A DNA stretch of 64,000 nt from Chryseobacterium sp. 18061 (GCA_902706205.1 CACSKA010000008.1:163923-227922); one strand, 5' to 3'; counted from the first letter of the stretch, positions 9,012-17,884 are shown. Notes: generated by a model from the sequence alone, not told the origin. A program made the numbers and translations.

Positions 9012-9034
9012 GAGCCAGCTATCCAGGCTGGCTC
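9012..9034 (+). terminator. Hairpin after gatD
   Basis: GAGCCAGC (9012-9019) pairs with GCTGGCTC (9027-9034) around a 7-base loop just after the gatD stop. The tract that follows is not T-rich, so termination may be partial and some transcription could continue into gatR. Confidence 0.5.
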
Positions 9035-9115
9035 ACGTTCACTTTCGAAATTTATCGTTCACCTTTCACAACCCTTCGATTACACTAGCCACAATTAATT
9101 GTCAGGCACATCAAG

Positions 9116-9889
9116 ATGAACTCATTTGAACGTAGGAACAAAATAGTCGAACTGGTTCACTCTCAGGGAAGCGTATTGGTTCTGGATCTTTCGAATGCCT
9201 TTGGAACCTCAGAGGTGACTATTCGTGCAGACCTGCGTTTGCTGGAAGATAAAGGATTAGTCACACGCTTCCATGGCGGAGCGGCGAAACCCGGAAGCAA
9301 TTTAGCAGAAGCGGACACGCAGGAAGTCATGCTGGAAGATCGCTACAAGCTCGCCAGCGATCCCAAAAAGCGTATTGCACAAGCCGCAGCCAAAATGATT
9401 GTCGAAGGTATGACGATCATTCTCGACAGTGGAAGCACAACCCTGCTGATTGCCGAGGAGCTGGTCAAGAAAACGAATATCACTGTGATCACCAACAGTC
9501 TGCCAGCTGCGTTTACCCTGGCGGAAAATAAAGACATCACGCTGGTTGTTTGCGGCGGCACGGTCCGACATAAAACCCACTCCATGCACGGCACCGTTGC
9601 AGAGCAGTCATTACATGGCATAAGTGCCGATTTGATGTTTGTTGGCGCTGACGGCATTGATGCCACCAACGGCATAACTACCTTCAACGAAGGCTATTCC
9701 ATCAGCAGCGTAATGGCATCAGCCGCACACAGCGTTATCGCCGTGCTGGACGCGACTAAATTCAACCGTCGTGGATTCAACCAAGTGCTGCCGATGAACA
9801 AGATTAATTGTGTCATTACTGACAGCAGTATCAGTAAACAAGACGTCGCAGCCCTGGAAAAAACGGGTGTCGAACTGCGGACCGTTTGA
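9116..9889 (+). CDS. gatR: Galactitol operon repressor GatR (DeoR family)
   Basis: DeoR/GlpR-type regulator of 257 residues. It has an N-terminal winged helix-turn-helix (about 6-60, with the family signature EVTIRADLRLLEDKGLVTR) and a C-terminal sugar-phosphate sensing domain (DSGSTT, GADGID). It probably represses gatYZABCD and is relieved by a pathway sugar phosphate. The gene is intact here; in E. coli K-12 it is broken by an insertion element. It lies 110 bases after gatD with its own upstream TTCG repeats, so a separate autoregulated promoter is likely. Confidence 0.92.
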   Translation: MNSFERRNKIVELVHSQGSVLVLDLSNAFGTSEVTIRADLRLLEDKGLVTRFHGGAAKPGSNLAEADTQEVMLEDRYKLASDPKKRIAQAAAKMIVEGMTIILDSGSTTLLIAEELVKKTNITVITNSLPAAFTLAENKDITLVVCGGTVRHKTHSMHGTVAEQSLHGISADLMFVGADGIDATNGITTFNEGYSISSVMASAAHSVIAVLDATKFNRRGFNQVLPMNKINCVITDSSISKQDVAALEKTGVELRTV

Positions 9890-9922
9890 TTTAGGGTCGA
9901 TGATTCGAAAGCGCTACCTGAT

Positions 9923-9962
9923 TTTCTTCCGCCATTTCTTCCGCCACGACTGTCGGAAGAAA
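9923..9962. repeat. Tandem 12-bp repeat plus 9-bp inverted repeat between gatR and rsmI
   Basis: TTTCTTCCGCCA occurs twice in tandem (9924-9935 and 9935-9946, sharing a base). TTTCTTCCG (9935-9943) then pairs perfectly with CGGAAGAAA (9954-9962). A second hairpin, AGCCGC/GCGGCT, is at 9992-10019. They sit between convergent gatR and rsmI and may act as terminators, though T-tracts are poor. Confidence 0.55.
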
Positions 9963-10026
9963 TGCTTCTGCTGGCGATGCATTATTGTTTCAGCCGCGAC
10001 CCAAACAAAGGTAGCGGCTCATCGTG

Positions 10027-10893
10027 TCACTCGCCCTGCTGTTCCAGCGCATGCTTATACAGCGCGTTTTTCTTTACGCCGTGGATTTCAGCGGCAATGG
10101 CAGCGGCTTTCTTCAGCGGCAGTTCGGCCTGCAGCAGCGCCAGGGTGCGCAGCGCTTCAGCAGGCAGCGCGTCGTCGCTCTGCACTTTGAAACCTTCAAT
10201 AATCAGAACCATTTCGCCTTTGCGGCGGTTTTCGTCTTCTTTCACCCACGCCAGCAATTCGCCAATCGGCGCACCGGTGATAGTTTCCCAGGTCTTCGTC
10301 AGCTCGCGGGCCAGCACCACGTAACGGCTTTCGCCCAGCACCGTGCAGATATCTTCCAGGCTTTCCAGCAGTCGGTGAGTGGATTCGTAGAAAATCAGCG
10401 TGCGAGGTTCGTTTTCCAATGCACGCAGCGCATCGCGACGGCCTTTTGACTTGGCTGGCAGGAAACCTTCGTAGCAGAATTTATCGGATGGCAGGCCCGC
10501 CGCGCTCAGCGCCGCGATGGCCGCACATGGGCCTGGCAGCGGCACCACACGAATGCCCGCCTCACGGCAGGTGCGCACCAGGTGATAACCCGGATCGTTA
10601 ATCAGCGGCGTTCCGGCGTCGGAAACCAACGCGATGTTCTGCCCTTCTTTCAGCTTCGCCAGAAGTGTTTCAGCCTTTTGCTGTTCATTGTGGTCATGAA
10701 GGGCAAATAAACGGGCGTTAATGGCAAAATGTTGCAGCAGTAAACCGGTATGACGAGTATCTTCCGCAGCAATGAGATCAACAGCTTGCAGTATTTCCAG
10801 CGCACGTTGGGTGATGTCGCCAAGATTACCGATTGGCGTGGGTACAATATAGAGCTGACCCTGAGAATTGTCCGCTGATTCGCGTTGTTTCAT
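10027..10893 (-). CDS. rsmI: 16S rRNA (cytidine-1402-2'-O)-methyltransferase
   Basis: SAM-dependent enzyme that 2'-O-methylates C1402 in the decoding centre of 16S rRNA. It is 288 residues (E. coli 286), a tetrapyrrole-methylase-type fold with YIVPTPIGNLGD near the start, AEDTRHT, SDAGTPLINDPG and PLPGPCA. It is divergent from lpoA with 63 bases between starts, the conserved enterobacterial arrangement. Confidence 0.96.
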   Translation of the reverse strand: MKQRESADNSQGQLYIVPTPIGNLGDITQRALEILQAVDLIAAEDTRHTGLLLQHFAINARLFALHDHNEQQKAETLLAKLKEGQNIALVSDAGTPLINDPGYHLVRTCREAGIRVVPLPGPCAAIAALSAAGLPSDKFCYEGFLPAKSKGRRDALRALENEPRTLIFYESTHRLLESLEDICTVLGESRYVVLARELTKTWETITGAPIGELLAWVKEDENRRKGEMVLIIEGFKVQSDDALPAEALRTLALLQAELPLKKAAAIAAEIHGVKKNALYKHALEQQGE

Positions 10894-10956
10894 TGTTTAG
10901 TCCGTATTGCCGATTTAATATTGAGCATTGAGCTAAAAAAATATCACTGGATACGT

Positions 10957-13173
10957 ATGGTACCGTCAACATTTCTTCGTTCTAAAGCCGCGCGCTGTCT
11001 GCCTGTTGTGCTGGCAGCGTTACTTTTCGCCGGCTGTGGCACCCAGCATAGCGCCGATCAGAGCACCGCTCACCTCGAAGGGAGCGCGCAGGCCGATTCC
11101 GGTTACTACCTGCAGCAGATGCAGCAAAGTTCAGATGATAGCAAGACCACCTGGCAATTACTCGCCATTCGTGCACTGCTGAAAGAAGGCAAGAACCAGC
11201 AGGCGCAGGAACTATATGGTCAGCTGCCGCAGGACCTGAACGCCTCTCAGCGTCAGGAACAGTCGCTGCTGGCACCTGAAATCAAGCTCTCGCAGAAAGA
11301 TTTTGCCGGTGCGCAGGCGCTGCTCGCCAAGATTGACGCCACCAGCCTCGAGAATAATCAGCAGGCCCGTTACTGGCAGGATGTGATTGTCGCCCAGCAG
11401 GGTCAGCCATCGCTGACGCTGCTACGAGCCCTGATTGCACAGGAGCCGCTGCTAACTTCAGCGCAGGATAAACAGAAAAATATTGATGCCACCTGGCAAG
11501 CGCTCTCGTCCATGACCAAAGAGCAGGCCGCAGCGCTGGTGATTAACGCCGACGAAAACGTGTTGCAGGGTTGGCTGGATCTCCAGCGTGTGTGGTTTGA
11601 TAATCGTAACGATCCGGACATGATGAAGGCCGGGATCCAGGACTGGAAAACCCGTTACCCGCAAAACCCAGGCGCAAAAATGCTGCCAACTCAACTGGTC
11701 AACGTGCAGAACTTTAAACCCGCGTCTACCGCGAAAATCGCCCTGTTTTTACCTTTAAACGGTCAGGCGGCGGTGTATGGTCGTACTATTCAGCAGGGCT
11801 TTGAAGCCGCTAAGAATGGCAGCGCTGGTGCAATCAGCGGCAGTGCAGTGCCGGAACAAACGGCGCAGGCGGCATCCGTTCAGGATAGTAACGCCGTGGT
11901 GAGCCCTTCCCAGGCGGAAGTGAGTGATTTAACCGCCAGCCAACCGGCGGCGGACGTGCAGACTCAGCCAACAATCGGCTCGCAGGCAAGACCGGTGCAG
12001 GCGCCAGGCACCGGACAGGACGAAGCACCTGCCGCAGCTCCGGCTCAACCTGACGTCCAGGCTCCTGCCACTCAGCAGCCTGTCAGCACGCCAGCTCCAG
12101 CGGCAACAGCGCCAGCAGAAACGGCACCTGTCAGCCCAGATGAGCCAACGGCTCCTCAGCCAACTGCACAACCTGCTGTTGCCTCTGCTCCGGCGAATCC
12201 GTCAGCGAACATTAAGGTTTACGACACCACCACCGCTCCACTGGATCAGCTGCTTAATCAGGCTCAGCAGGATGGCGCAACGCTGGTTGTCGGCCCGCTG
12301 CTGAAAAATGAAGTGGAGTCGCTGACCAAGAGCAACACCAGCCTGAACGTGCTGGCGCTCAATGAACCTGAAAGCGTGCAGAATCGCGCGAACATTTGCT
12401 ACTTCGCCCTCTCCCCGGAAGATGAAGCGCGTGATGCGGCGCATCATATTCACGATCAGGGCAAACAGGCTCCGCTGGTGTTGATCCCACGCAGCGCCTT
12501 CGGCGATCGCGTGGCTAACGCCTTTGCGCAGGAATGGCAAAAGATCGGCGGTGGTGTGGTGCTGGAGCAGAAATTTGGTTCGGTGAATGAACTGCGCGGC
12601 AATGTGAACGGCGGCGGTGGTATCGCCCTGACCGGTAGTCCAATCAATGCCAGCCTACCGCAGCAGCAAGCGGTGACTATCGGCGGCCTGACGATTCCGG
12701 CGCCACCGAGCGACGCGCAGATCTCCAGCGGCGGTAAAGTGGATGCGGCGTATATTGTCGCCACGCCGGACGAAATCGCCTACATCAAGCCGATGATCGC
12801 CATGCGTAACGGCAGCCAGAACGGCGCCACATTATACGCCAGCTCGCGCAGCGCGCAGGGTACCGCAGGTCCGGACTTCCGTTTGGAAATGGATGGCTTA
12901 CAGTTCAGCGAAATCCCAATGCTGGCGGGCAGCAACCCGGCGTTGATGCAGCAGGCGCTTGGCGCAGTACGTAACGATTACTCACTGGCTCGCCTGTACG
13001 CAATGGGCGCTGATGCCTGGACGCTGGCGAATCACTTCTCACAGATGCGTCAGGTGCCAGGCTTCGAGCTGAACGGTAACACGGGCGATCTGACCGCCAC
13101 TCAGGATTGTGTGATCAACAGGAAGTTGTCATGGCTCAAATACCAGCAGGGACAGATGGTGCCGGCAAACTAA
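10957..13173 (+). CDS. lpoA: Penicillin-binding protein 1A activator lipoprotein LpoA
   Basis: Outer-membrane lipoprotein that reaches through the periplasm to stimulate PBP1A. A lipobox ends at C27 (LFAGC), an N-terminal TPR-like helical domain spans about 30-255, and a C-terminal periplasmic-binding-protein-like domain follows. A Pro/Ala/Gln/Thr-rich linker at about residues 288-420 interrupts the second domain. At 738 residues it is about 60 longer than E. coli LpoA (678), the excess lying in this linker. The ATG at 10957 gives MVPSTF as in E. coli; upstream in-frame starts extend into the rsmI promoter. It overlaps yraN by 43 bases. Confidence 0.95.
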   Translation: MVPSTFLRSKAARCLPVVLAALLFAGCGTQHSADQSTAHLEGSAQADSGYYLQQMQQSSDDSKTTWQLLAIRALLKEGKNQQAQELYGQLPQDLNASQRQEQSLLAPEIKLSQKDFAGAQALLAKIDATSLENNQQARYWQDVIVAQQGQPSLTLLRALIAQEPLLTSAQDKQKNIDATWQALSSMTKEQAAALVINADENVLQGWLDLQRVWFDNRNDPDMMKAGIQDWKTRYPQNPGAKMLPTQLVNVQNFKPASTAKIALFLPLNGQAAVYGRTIQQGFEAAKNGSAGAISGSAVPEQTAQAASVQDSNAVVSPSQAEVSDLTASQPAADVQTQPTIGSQARPVQAPGTGQDEAPAAAPAQPDVQAPATQQPVSTPAPAATAPAETAPVSPDEPTAPQPTAQPAVASAPANPSANIKVYDTTTAPLDQLLNQAQQDGATLVVGPLLKNEVESLTKSNTSLNVLALNEPESVQNRANICYFALSPEDEARDAAHHIHDQGKQAPLVLIPRSAFGDRVANAFAQEWQKIGGGVVLEQKFGSVNELRGNVNGGGGIALTGSPINASLPQQQAVTIGGLTIPAPPSDAQISSGGKVDAAYIVATPDEIAYIKPMIAMRNGSQNGATLYASSRSAQGTAGPDFRLEMDGLQFSEIPMLAGSNPALMQQALGAVRNDYSLARLYAMGADAWTLANHFSQMRQVPGFELNGNTGDLTATQDCVINRKLSWLKYQQGQMVPAN

Positions 13174-13520
13174 GTAGGAAGCAGACCGGTGACGCGTGGG
13201 AACAAGAAGCGCGTCGCTGGCTGGAACGCAAAGGACTGCGCTTTATCGCCGCCAATGTGCGCTCGCGCGGCGGCGAAATCGACCTGATAATGAAAGACGG
13301 TGCGGTAACGGTGTTTGTTGAAGTTCGTTATCGCAGCAGCGCGCAGTATGGCGGCGCAACCGCCAGTGTGACACGCAGCAAACAAACAAAATTATTACAG
13401 ACGGCGCGCTTGTGGCTTGCCCGCCACAACGGGAGTTTTGAGACTACGGATTGTCGGTTCGATGTGATAGCCTTCACCGGTAGTCAGATCGAATGGTTAA
13501 CAAACGCCTTTGGCGAATAG
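13131..13520 (+). CDS. yraN: UPF0102 family protein YraN
   Basis: Small 129-residue protein with a restriction-endonuclease-like fold, in which GGEIDLIM and VFVEVRYR carry the Asp/Glu/Lys-type nuclease motif. Biological role unknown. The start at 13131 lies inside lpoA (43-base overlap) and has AGGAAG upstream; it corresponds to the E. coli start region. Lies between lpoA and diaA in the same direction. Confidence 0.9.
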   Translation: MAQIPAGTDGAGKLSRKQTGDAWEQEARRWLERKGLRFIAANVRSRGGEIDLIMKDGAVTVFVEVRYRSSAQYGGATASVTRSKQTKLLQTARLWLARHNGSFETTDCRFDVIAFTGSQIEWLTNAFGE

Positions 13521-13546
13521 CGTCACTCAAGAATTTAAGGGACATC

Positions 13547-14137
13547 GTGCTCGACAGAATTAAAGCCTGCTTTACGGAAAGCATTCAGACCCAAATTGCA
13601 GCAGCAGAAGCGCTTCCGGACGCTATTTCCCGGGCCGCCATGACGCTGGTGCAGTCCTTACTTAATGGCAACAAAATCCTCTGTTGTGGCAACGGCACGT
13701 CAGCCGCCAACGCACAGCATTTTGCTGCCTGCATGATTAACCGTTTTGAAACAGAACGCCCTGGTTTACCTGCCATTGCACTTAATACCGATAATGTGGT
13801 CTTAACGGCGATTGCAAACGATCGTCTTCACGATGAAGTGTATGCAAAACAGGTACGTGCGCTGGGTCATGCGGGTGATGTGTTGTTGGCGATATCCACG
13901 CGGGGAAACAGCCGCGATATCGTGAAAGCGGTAGAAGCCGCCGTGACACGCGATATGACTATCGTGGCATTGACGGGCTATGACGGGGGAGAGCTGGCTG
14001 GCCTGCTGGGCCCGCAGGATGTGGAAATCCGCATCCCCTCGCACCGAGGCGCGCGCATTCAAGAGATGCACATGCTGACGGTTAACTGTTTATGCGATCT
14101 GATTGATAACACCCTTTTCCCACACCAGGACGTTTAA
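13547..14137 (+). CDS. diaA: DnaA initiator-associating protein DiaA
   Basis: SIS-domain tetramer that binds DnaA and promotes its assembly on oriC, helping timely initiation. It is 196 residues, the same as E. coli and almost identical through ILCCGNGTSAANAQHFA and the C-terminus. Translation most likely begins at GTG (MLDRIKACF) after AAGGGAC; the longer ATG start overlaps yraN and adds residues absent from homologues. Ten bases separate it from dolP. Confidence 0.95.
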   Translation: MLDRIKACFTESIQTQIAAAEALPDAISRAAMTLVQSLLNGNKILCCGNGTSAANAQHFAACMINRFETERPGLPAIALNTDNVVLTAIANDRLHDEVYAKQVRALGHAGDVLLAISTRGNSRDIVKAVEAAVTRDMTIVALTGYDGGELAGLLGPQDVEIRIPSHRGARIQEMHMLTVNCLCDLIDNTLFPHQDV

Positions 14138-14146
14138 GGAGTACTC

Positions 14147-14722
14147 ATGAAGGCATTTTCGCCCCTCGCGGTCCTTATTTCCGCACTGCTGCTTCAGGGA
14201 TGTGTTGCCGCGGCAGTGGTCGGTACGGCTGCGGTCGGCACTAAGGCCGCCACGGATCCACGCACAGTGGGCACGCAGGTCGATGACAGCACGCTGGAAT
14301 TGCGCGTTAATAGCGCCCTGAACAAAGATGAACAACTGAAGAAAGAAGCGCGTGTGAACGTCATGGCCTGGCAAGGTAAAGTCCTGCTGACCGGCCAGGC
14401 ACCGTCTACTGATTTGGCATCGCAGGCCAAGCAGATAGCAATGGGTGTTGACGGCACGACGGAAGTGTTTAACGAAATCCGTCAGGGCCAGCCGATTGGA
14501 CTGGGCACCGCGTCTTCAGATACCTGGATTACCACCAAAGTCCGTTCACAGATGTTGGGCAGCGACCAGGTGAAATCCTCTGCCGTGAAAGTCACAACCG
14601 AAAACGGTGAAGTGTTCCTGATGGGAACATTGACCGACCGTGAAGGCAAAGCCGCGGCGGATATCGCCAGCCGCGTCAGCGGGGTGAAACACGTCACTAC
14701 CGCCTTTACCTTCATCCAGTAA
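14147..14722 (+). CDS. dolP: Division/outer-membrane stress lipoprotein DolP (YraP)
   Basis: Lipoprotein of 191 residues with a lipobox ending at C19 (LLLQGC) and two BON domains (about 46-115 and 124-191). In E. coli it sits in the outer membrane, binds anionic phospholipid, goes to the division site and supports envelope integrity; its gene is sigma-E controlled. The start follows AAGGAGTACTC, a strong ribosome site. Last gene of the lpoA-yraN-diaA-dolP group. Confidence 0.95.
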   Translation: MKAFSPLAVLISALLLQGCVAAAVVGTAAVGTKAATDPRTVGTQVDDSTLELRVNSALNKDEQLKKEARVNVMAWQGKVLLTGQAPSTDLASQAKQIAMGVDGTTEVFNEIRQGQPIGLGTASSDTWITTKVRSQMLGSDQVKSSAVKVTTENGEVFLMGTLTDREGKAAADIASRVSGVKHVTTAFTFIQ

Positions 14723-14730
14723 AGACGAAG

Positions 14731-14753
14731 CCCGGCACCTGCCGGGTTTTTTT
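14731..14753 (+). terminator. Terminator after dolP
   Basis: CCCGGC-acct-GCCGGG followed by seven Ts; a compact rho-independent terminator placed just before the convergent yraQ stop. Confidence 0.85.
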
Positions 14754-15792
14754 ATATCAACGCTATCCCGCCGGTTATCACCCCACTCAGCACTACCAGC
14801 CCACCCGACAGCCACAAGGCTTTCGCCGGGAACGCTTTGCGCAGCATGACCAGTGACGGAAGACTGAGTGCAGGCAGCGTAATCAGCAACGCCAGCCCTG
14901 GAGCTATGCCCATTCCGGCGAGCATCATGGTCTGAACAATCGGGATTTCCGCCGCCGTCGGAATGACAAACAAACAGCCGGCCACCGCCATCGCAATCAC
15001 CCAAAACAGCGTGTTGCCGACGATGCCATCCGCATGAGGGAACAGCCAGACCCGGGCCGCACCGAGAATAAGCACCGCAATGATGTACACCGGGATGGTG
15101 TTCCAGAACAGCGTCCACAGCGCTTTTACCCAGCGAGATAAGAACGGTGCGGAGTCGGCCTCCGTCGGCATATCAACCGCAACAGGCTCGGCGCTGGCCG
15201 GCTCTTTCACCCATTTTTGCACCAGCGTTGCGACCACCAGCACCGTCGTGAAACCGGCCACCAGCCGAATCAGCGTGAACTGCCAGCCGAGCACAAAGCC
15301 CATGAATACCAGCGTCGCCGGGTTCAGCAATGGGTTTCCTAGCCAGAAAGCCAGCGCACCGCCCATCGATACCTGCTGACGGCGCATTCCCGCCGCCACC
15401 GGGGCGGCGCAACACGTACACATCATGCCGGGCAGAGAAAAGAGCGTGCCGAGCAGCGTACCGCGAAAACGCGGTTGTCCGAGGGTACGCAACAGCCAGT
15501 CGCGCGGGATCAGCACCTGAATCAGCGAGCCGAGCAATACGCCCAGCACCGCGGCTTTCCAGACTGCCAGAAAATAAACCATCGCGTAATCCAGCGCGGC
15601 CTGCCACGGGCTATCCGCTGCCTGCGCCAGAATCGATTTACCGATGTTGTGCGTTTCCGCGGCGGTGAACGCTTTGCCGTAATACGGCTGCCATTTCACG
15701 AACCAGAGACCGACGATAACGACGAAGAAAAAGAGTGCAGGTTTCCACCACGCCAGTGGGGAAGATGCCTGTGAGGAAGACTGACCAGCCAT
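14752..15792 (-). CDS. yraQ: UPF0718 family permease YraQ (ArsP-like)
   Basis: Integral membrane protein of 346 residues with about eight hydrophobic segments and a central hydrophilic loop (about 205-225). It belongs to the DUF318/UPF0718 permease family, which includes the organoarsenical exporter ArsP. The signature GMMCTCCAAPVAAGMRR, with three clustered cysteines at about residues 123-126, is present; related cysteines bind trivalent arsenicals in ArsP. The true substrate is unknown. Convergent with dolP. Confidence 0.88.
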   Translation of the reverse strand: MAGQSSSQASSPLAWWKPALFFFVVIVGLWFVKWQPYYGKAFTAAETHNIGKSILAQAADSPWQAALDYAMVYFLAVWKAAVLGVLLGSLIQVLIPRDWLLRTLGQPRFRGTLLGTLFSLPGMMCTCCAAPVAAGMRRQQVSMGGALAFWLGNPLLNPATLVFMGFVLGWQFTLIRLVAGFTTVLVVATLVQKWVKEPASAEPVAVDMPTEADSAPFLSRWVKALWTLFWNTIPVYIIAVLILGAARVWLFPHADGIVGNTLFWVIAMAVAGCLFVIPTAAEIPIVQTMMLAGMGIAPGLALLITLPALSLPSLVMLRKAFPAKALWLSGGLVVLSGVITGGIALI

Positions 15793-15831
15793 ACCATGCT
15801 CCAGGAACGAAAAACGATGTGACGCAGGATG

Positions 15832-16479
15832 TTACGCCTGGCCCGCCGCCATTTCACGTAATTTTGCTGAGGTGATGATATTCACACCCTGTTTTGCGGG
15901 CGAAAGCGCATCTATCAGCATGGCCTTTGCGACGTCGCGTGCGTCGATGGATTTCCAGTTTCCGGGCAGAAATGCAAACAGCGGCGCCATCAGCGATTCG
16001 TTCAGACGCCGATTTTCCCTGTCACCCAGCAGCATCGATGGACGTGCAATGGTGAGATGCGGCCAGTTCTGCGCAATCAACGCCTCTTCCATTTCGCCCT
16101 TCACGCGATTATAGAAAAACGGCGACCGGCCGTTAGCGCCGATTGCGCTGACCACCAGCATGTGGCGCGCACCAAGCCGCTGGCCGGTAAGTGCGGTATC
16201 CACCACCAGCGTATAATCAGCGTGCACAAAGGCCTCTTTGCTGCCAGCTTCACGCCTGGTGGTACCAAGGCAGCAAAACACAATATCTACCGGAGAAGTG
16301 ACCGTTGCCAGCGCATCTGTGAGTTGCGGATCGTGAGGGTTAATCACGCCTTCGGGCACCTGTTGCAACGGGCGTCGGGTGGCGGCGGTAATCTGTGTGA
16401 TGCGCGGCTCCAGCGTCATCATCCGCAGTAAGTGCCCACCAACCAAACCGGTCGCACCCGTAATCAATACGTGACTCAT
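15832..16479 (-). CDS. yraR: NAD(P)-binding oxidoreductase YraR
   Basis: Atypical short-chain dehydrogenase of 215 residues (E. coli 211). The N-terminal Rossmann motif GATGLVGGHLL binds the nucleotide, and YNRVKGEMEEALI carries the Tyr/Lys pair of the family. Resembles the HTATIP2/TIP30-like group. Substrate unknown. Lies 39 bases after yraQ's start on the same strand and upstream of it, so the two may be cotranscribed. Confidence 0.88.
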   Translation of the reverse strand: MSHVLITGATGLVGGHLLRMMTLEPRITQITAATRRPLQQVPEGVINPHDPQLTDALATVTSPVDIVFCCLGTTRREAGSKEAFVHADYTLVVDTALTGQRLGARHMLVVSAIGANGRSPFFYNRVKGEMEEALIAQNWPHLTIARPSMLLGDRENRRLNESLMAPLFAFLPGNWKSIDARDVAKAMLIDALSPAKQGVNIITSAKLREMAAGQA

Positions 16480-16604
16480 AGGATCTCCTTTGCAGATTTA
16501 TCCGTATGGTGATTGTCGGTGTATGAACCAGACTTAATATTCTCAGTCATTATCGACCATTACTGGAGAATTTACGTCTCTGAAACCAGAACAACGGAGG
16601 AAAC

Positions 16605-17123
16605 ATGAGCAAGAAAATTGCAGTCCTGATTACCGACGAGTTTGAAGATTCAGAGTTTGCCTCGCCTGCCGCAGAATTCAAAAAAGCGGGCCATCAGGTT
16701 ATCACCATCGAAAAACAGGCCGGTAAAACGGTCAAAGGTAAGAAAGGCGAAACCAGCGTCACGATTGATAAATCCATTGATGAGGCGCGTCCCGCTGACT
16801 TCGATGCCCTGCTGCTTCCCGGCGGCTACTCGCCTGACCAACTGCGCGGTGACGCGCGTTTTGTCACCTTCACCCGTGACTTTATTAATAGCGGAAAGCC
16901 GGTCTTTGCCATCTGCCATGGCCCACAGCTTTTAATCAGCGCGGATGTCATTCGTGGACGCAAGTTGACCGCCGTGAAACCGATTGTGGTGGACGTTAAA
17001 AACGCGGGCGGTGATTTTTACGATCAGGAAGTGGTTGTGGATAAAGACCAGCTGGTGACCAGTCGGACACCGGATGACCTTCCGGCGTTTAACCGCGAAG
17101 CGTTACGCCTGCTCGGCGTCTGA
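16605..17123 (+). CDS. yhbO: DJ-1/PfpI family protein YhbO
   Basis: Cytoplasmic stress protein of 172 residues in the DJ-1/PfpI superfamily. The nucleophilic elbow AICHGPQ has C104 and H105 exactly as in E. coli. The family acts on glyoxal-type damage or as glyoxalase/deglycase; the precise in vivo activity is debated. The start has GGAGGAAAC upstream. Its last 21 bases overlap convergent yhbP. Confidence 0.93.
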   Translation: MSKKIAVLITDEFEDSEFASPAAEFKKAGHQVITIEKQAGKTVKGKKGETSVTIDKSIDEARPADFDALLLPGGYSPDQLRGDARFVTFTRDFINSGKPVFAICHGPQLLISADVIRGRKLTAVKPIVVDVKNAGGDFYDQEVVVDKDQLVTSRTPDDLPAFNREALRLLGV

Positions 17124-17546
17124 ACCGCGTAACCAGTTCAGTTTCTTACCAAATCCCAGGGTGTTGTCCGTGAATTTCAGTTCATCAAGATGAATTTCCC
17201 ACACCGGGGCGGGCATCATTTTGGCGACGGGAAAACGGCGGTTGTAGCGCTGACGGGCATTTACGCTTTCCTCTCCGGAAAGCAGTCGGATCTCACCCCG
17301 AAACTGCACGCCACGAATTAACGCCACCGTTTTCGGTTGGCCATTGACGGTACCTGCGACGGGTGCGCAATGGCCGCTCATTTGGGCATGTCGGGTCGTT
17401 TCTTCGCTGAGAAGGTAAAACGCGACCTTTTCACGGTCGTAGAGATAAAATGCACAAGCAGCCCACAACTCGCCGTCCTTCGCTACGCTCCAGCTGACAA
17501 CATGCTGTTTTTCCAGCCATCGACTGATAGCGGCCAGTGACTCCAT
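17103..17546 (-). CDS. yhbP: UPF0306 protein YhbP (FMN-binding split-barrel-like)
   Basis: Protein of 147 residues, matching E. coli YhbP in length and sequence, with the pyridoxamine-phosphate-oxidase-like split barrel. Function unproven. I place the start at MESLAAISRW (17546), which matches homologues; a longer frame begins 33 bases upstream. Convergent and 3'-overlapping with yhbO, with the yhbQ start about 50 bases upstream on the other strand. Confidence 0.88.
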   Translation of the reverse strand: MESLAAISRWLEKQHVVSWSVAKDGELWAACAFYLYDREKVAFYLLSEETTRHAQMSGHCAPVAGTVNGQPKTVALIRGVQFRGEIRLLSGEESVNARQRYNRRFPVAKMMPAPVWEIHLDELKFTDNTLGFGKKLNWLRGSDAEQA

Positions 17547-17599
17547 TTTTGCTCTCCCGCGTGCTATGGTGCCGCTCACCTTAACACAGGAGCCGGAAC

Positions 17600-17884
17600 G
17601 TGTGCTGGTTTGTCTATTTGATTCGAAGCCCTGATAACCGTCTCTATACGGGCATTACAACCGACGTTGAACGCCGTCTGGCGCAGCATCAGAGCGGTAA
17701 GGGTGCGAAAGCATTACGGGGAAAGGGAGAACTGGCGCTGGCCTTCTCCAGAGAGGTTGGTGACCACTCACTTGCCTTGCGCGTGGAATATCAAATTAAA
17801 CAGCTGACGAAGCGCCACAAAGAGCGCCTCGTCGCCGGAAATGCCTCGTTTGAAGCGTTGCTAGAGCGTCTCAGAGACGATTAA
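17600..17884 (+). CDS. yhbQ: GIY-YIG nuclease superfamily protein YhbQ
   Basis: A 94-residue single-domain GIY-YIG protein (UPF0213) that reads FVYLIRS...LYTGITTDVERRLAQH, with the Tyr pair, Arg and a later Glu of the fold. E. coli YhbQ is 100 residues. The start is GTG (MCWFVYLI) after AGGAGCCGG. Homologues show nuclease activity in vitro; the cellular role is not settled. Overlaps convergent yhbS by 14 bases. Confidence 0.9.
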   Translation: MCWFVYLIRSPDNRLYTGITTDVERRLAQHQSGKGAKALRGKGELALAFSREVGDHSLALRVEYQIKQLTKRHKERLVAGNASFEALLERLRDD

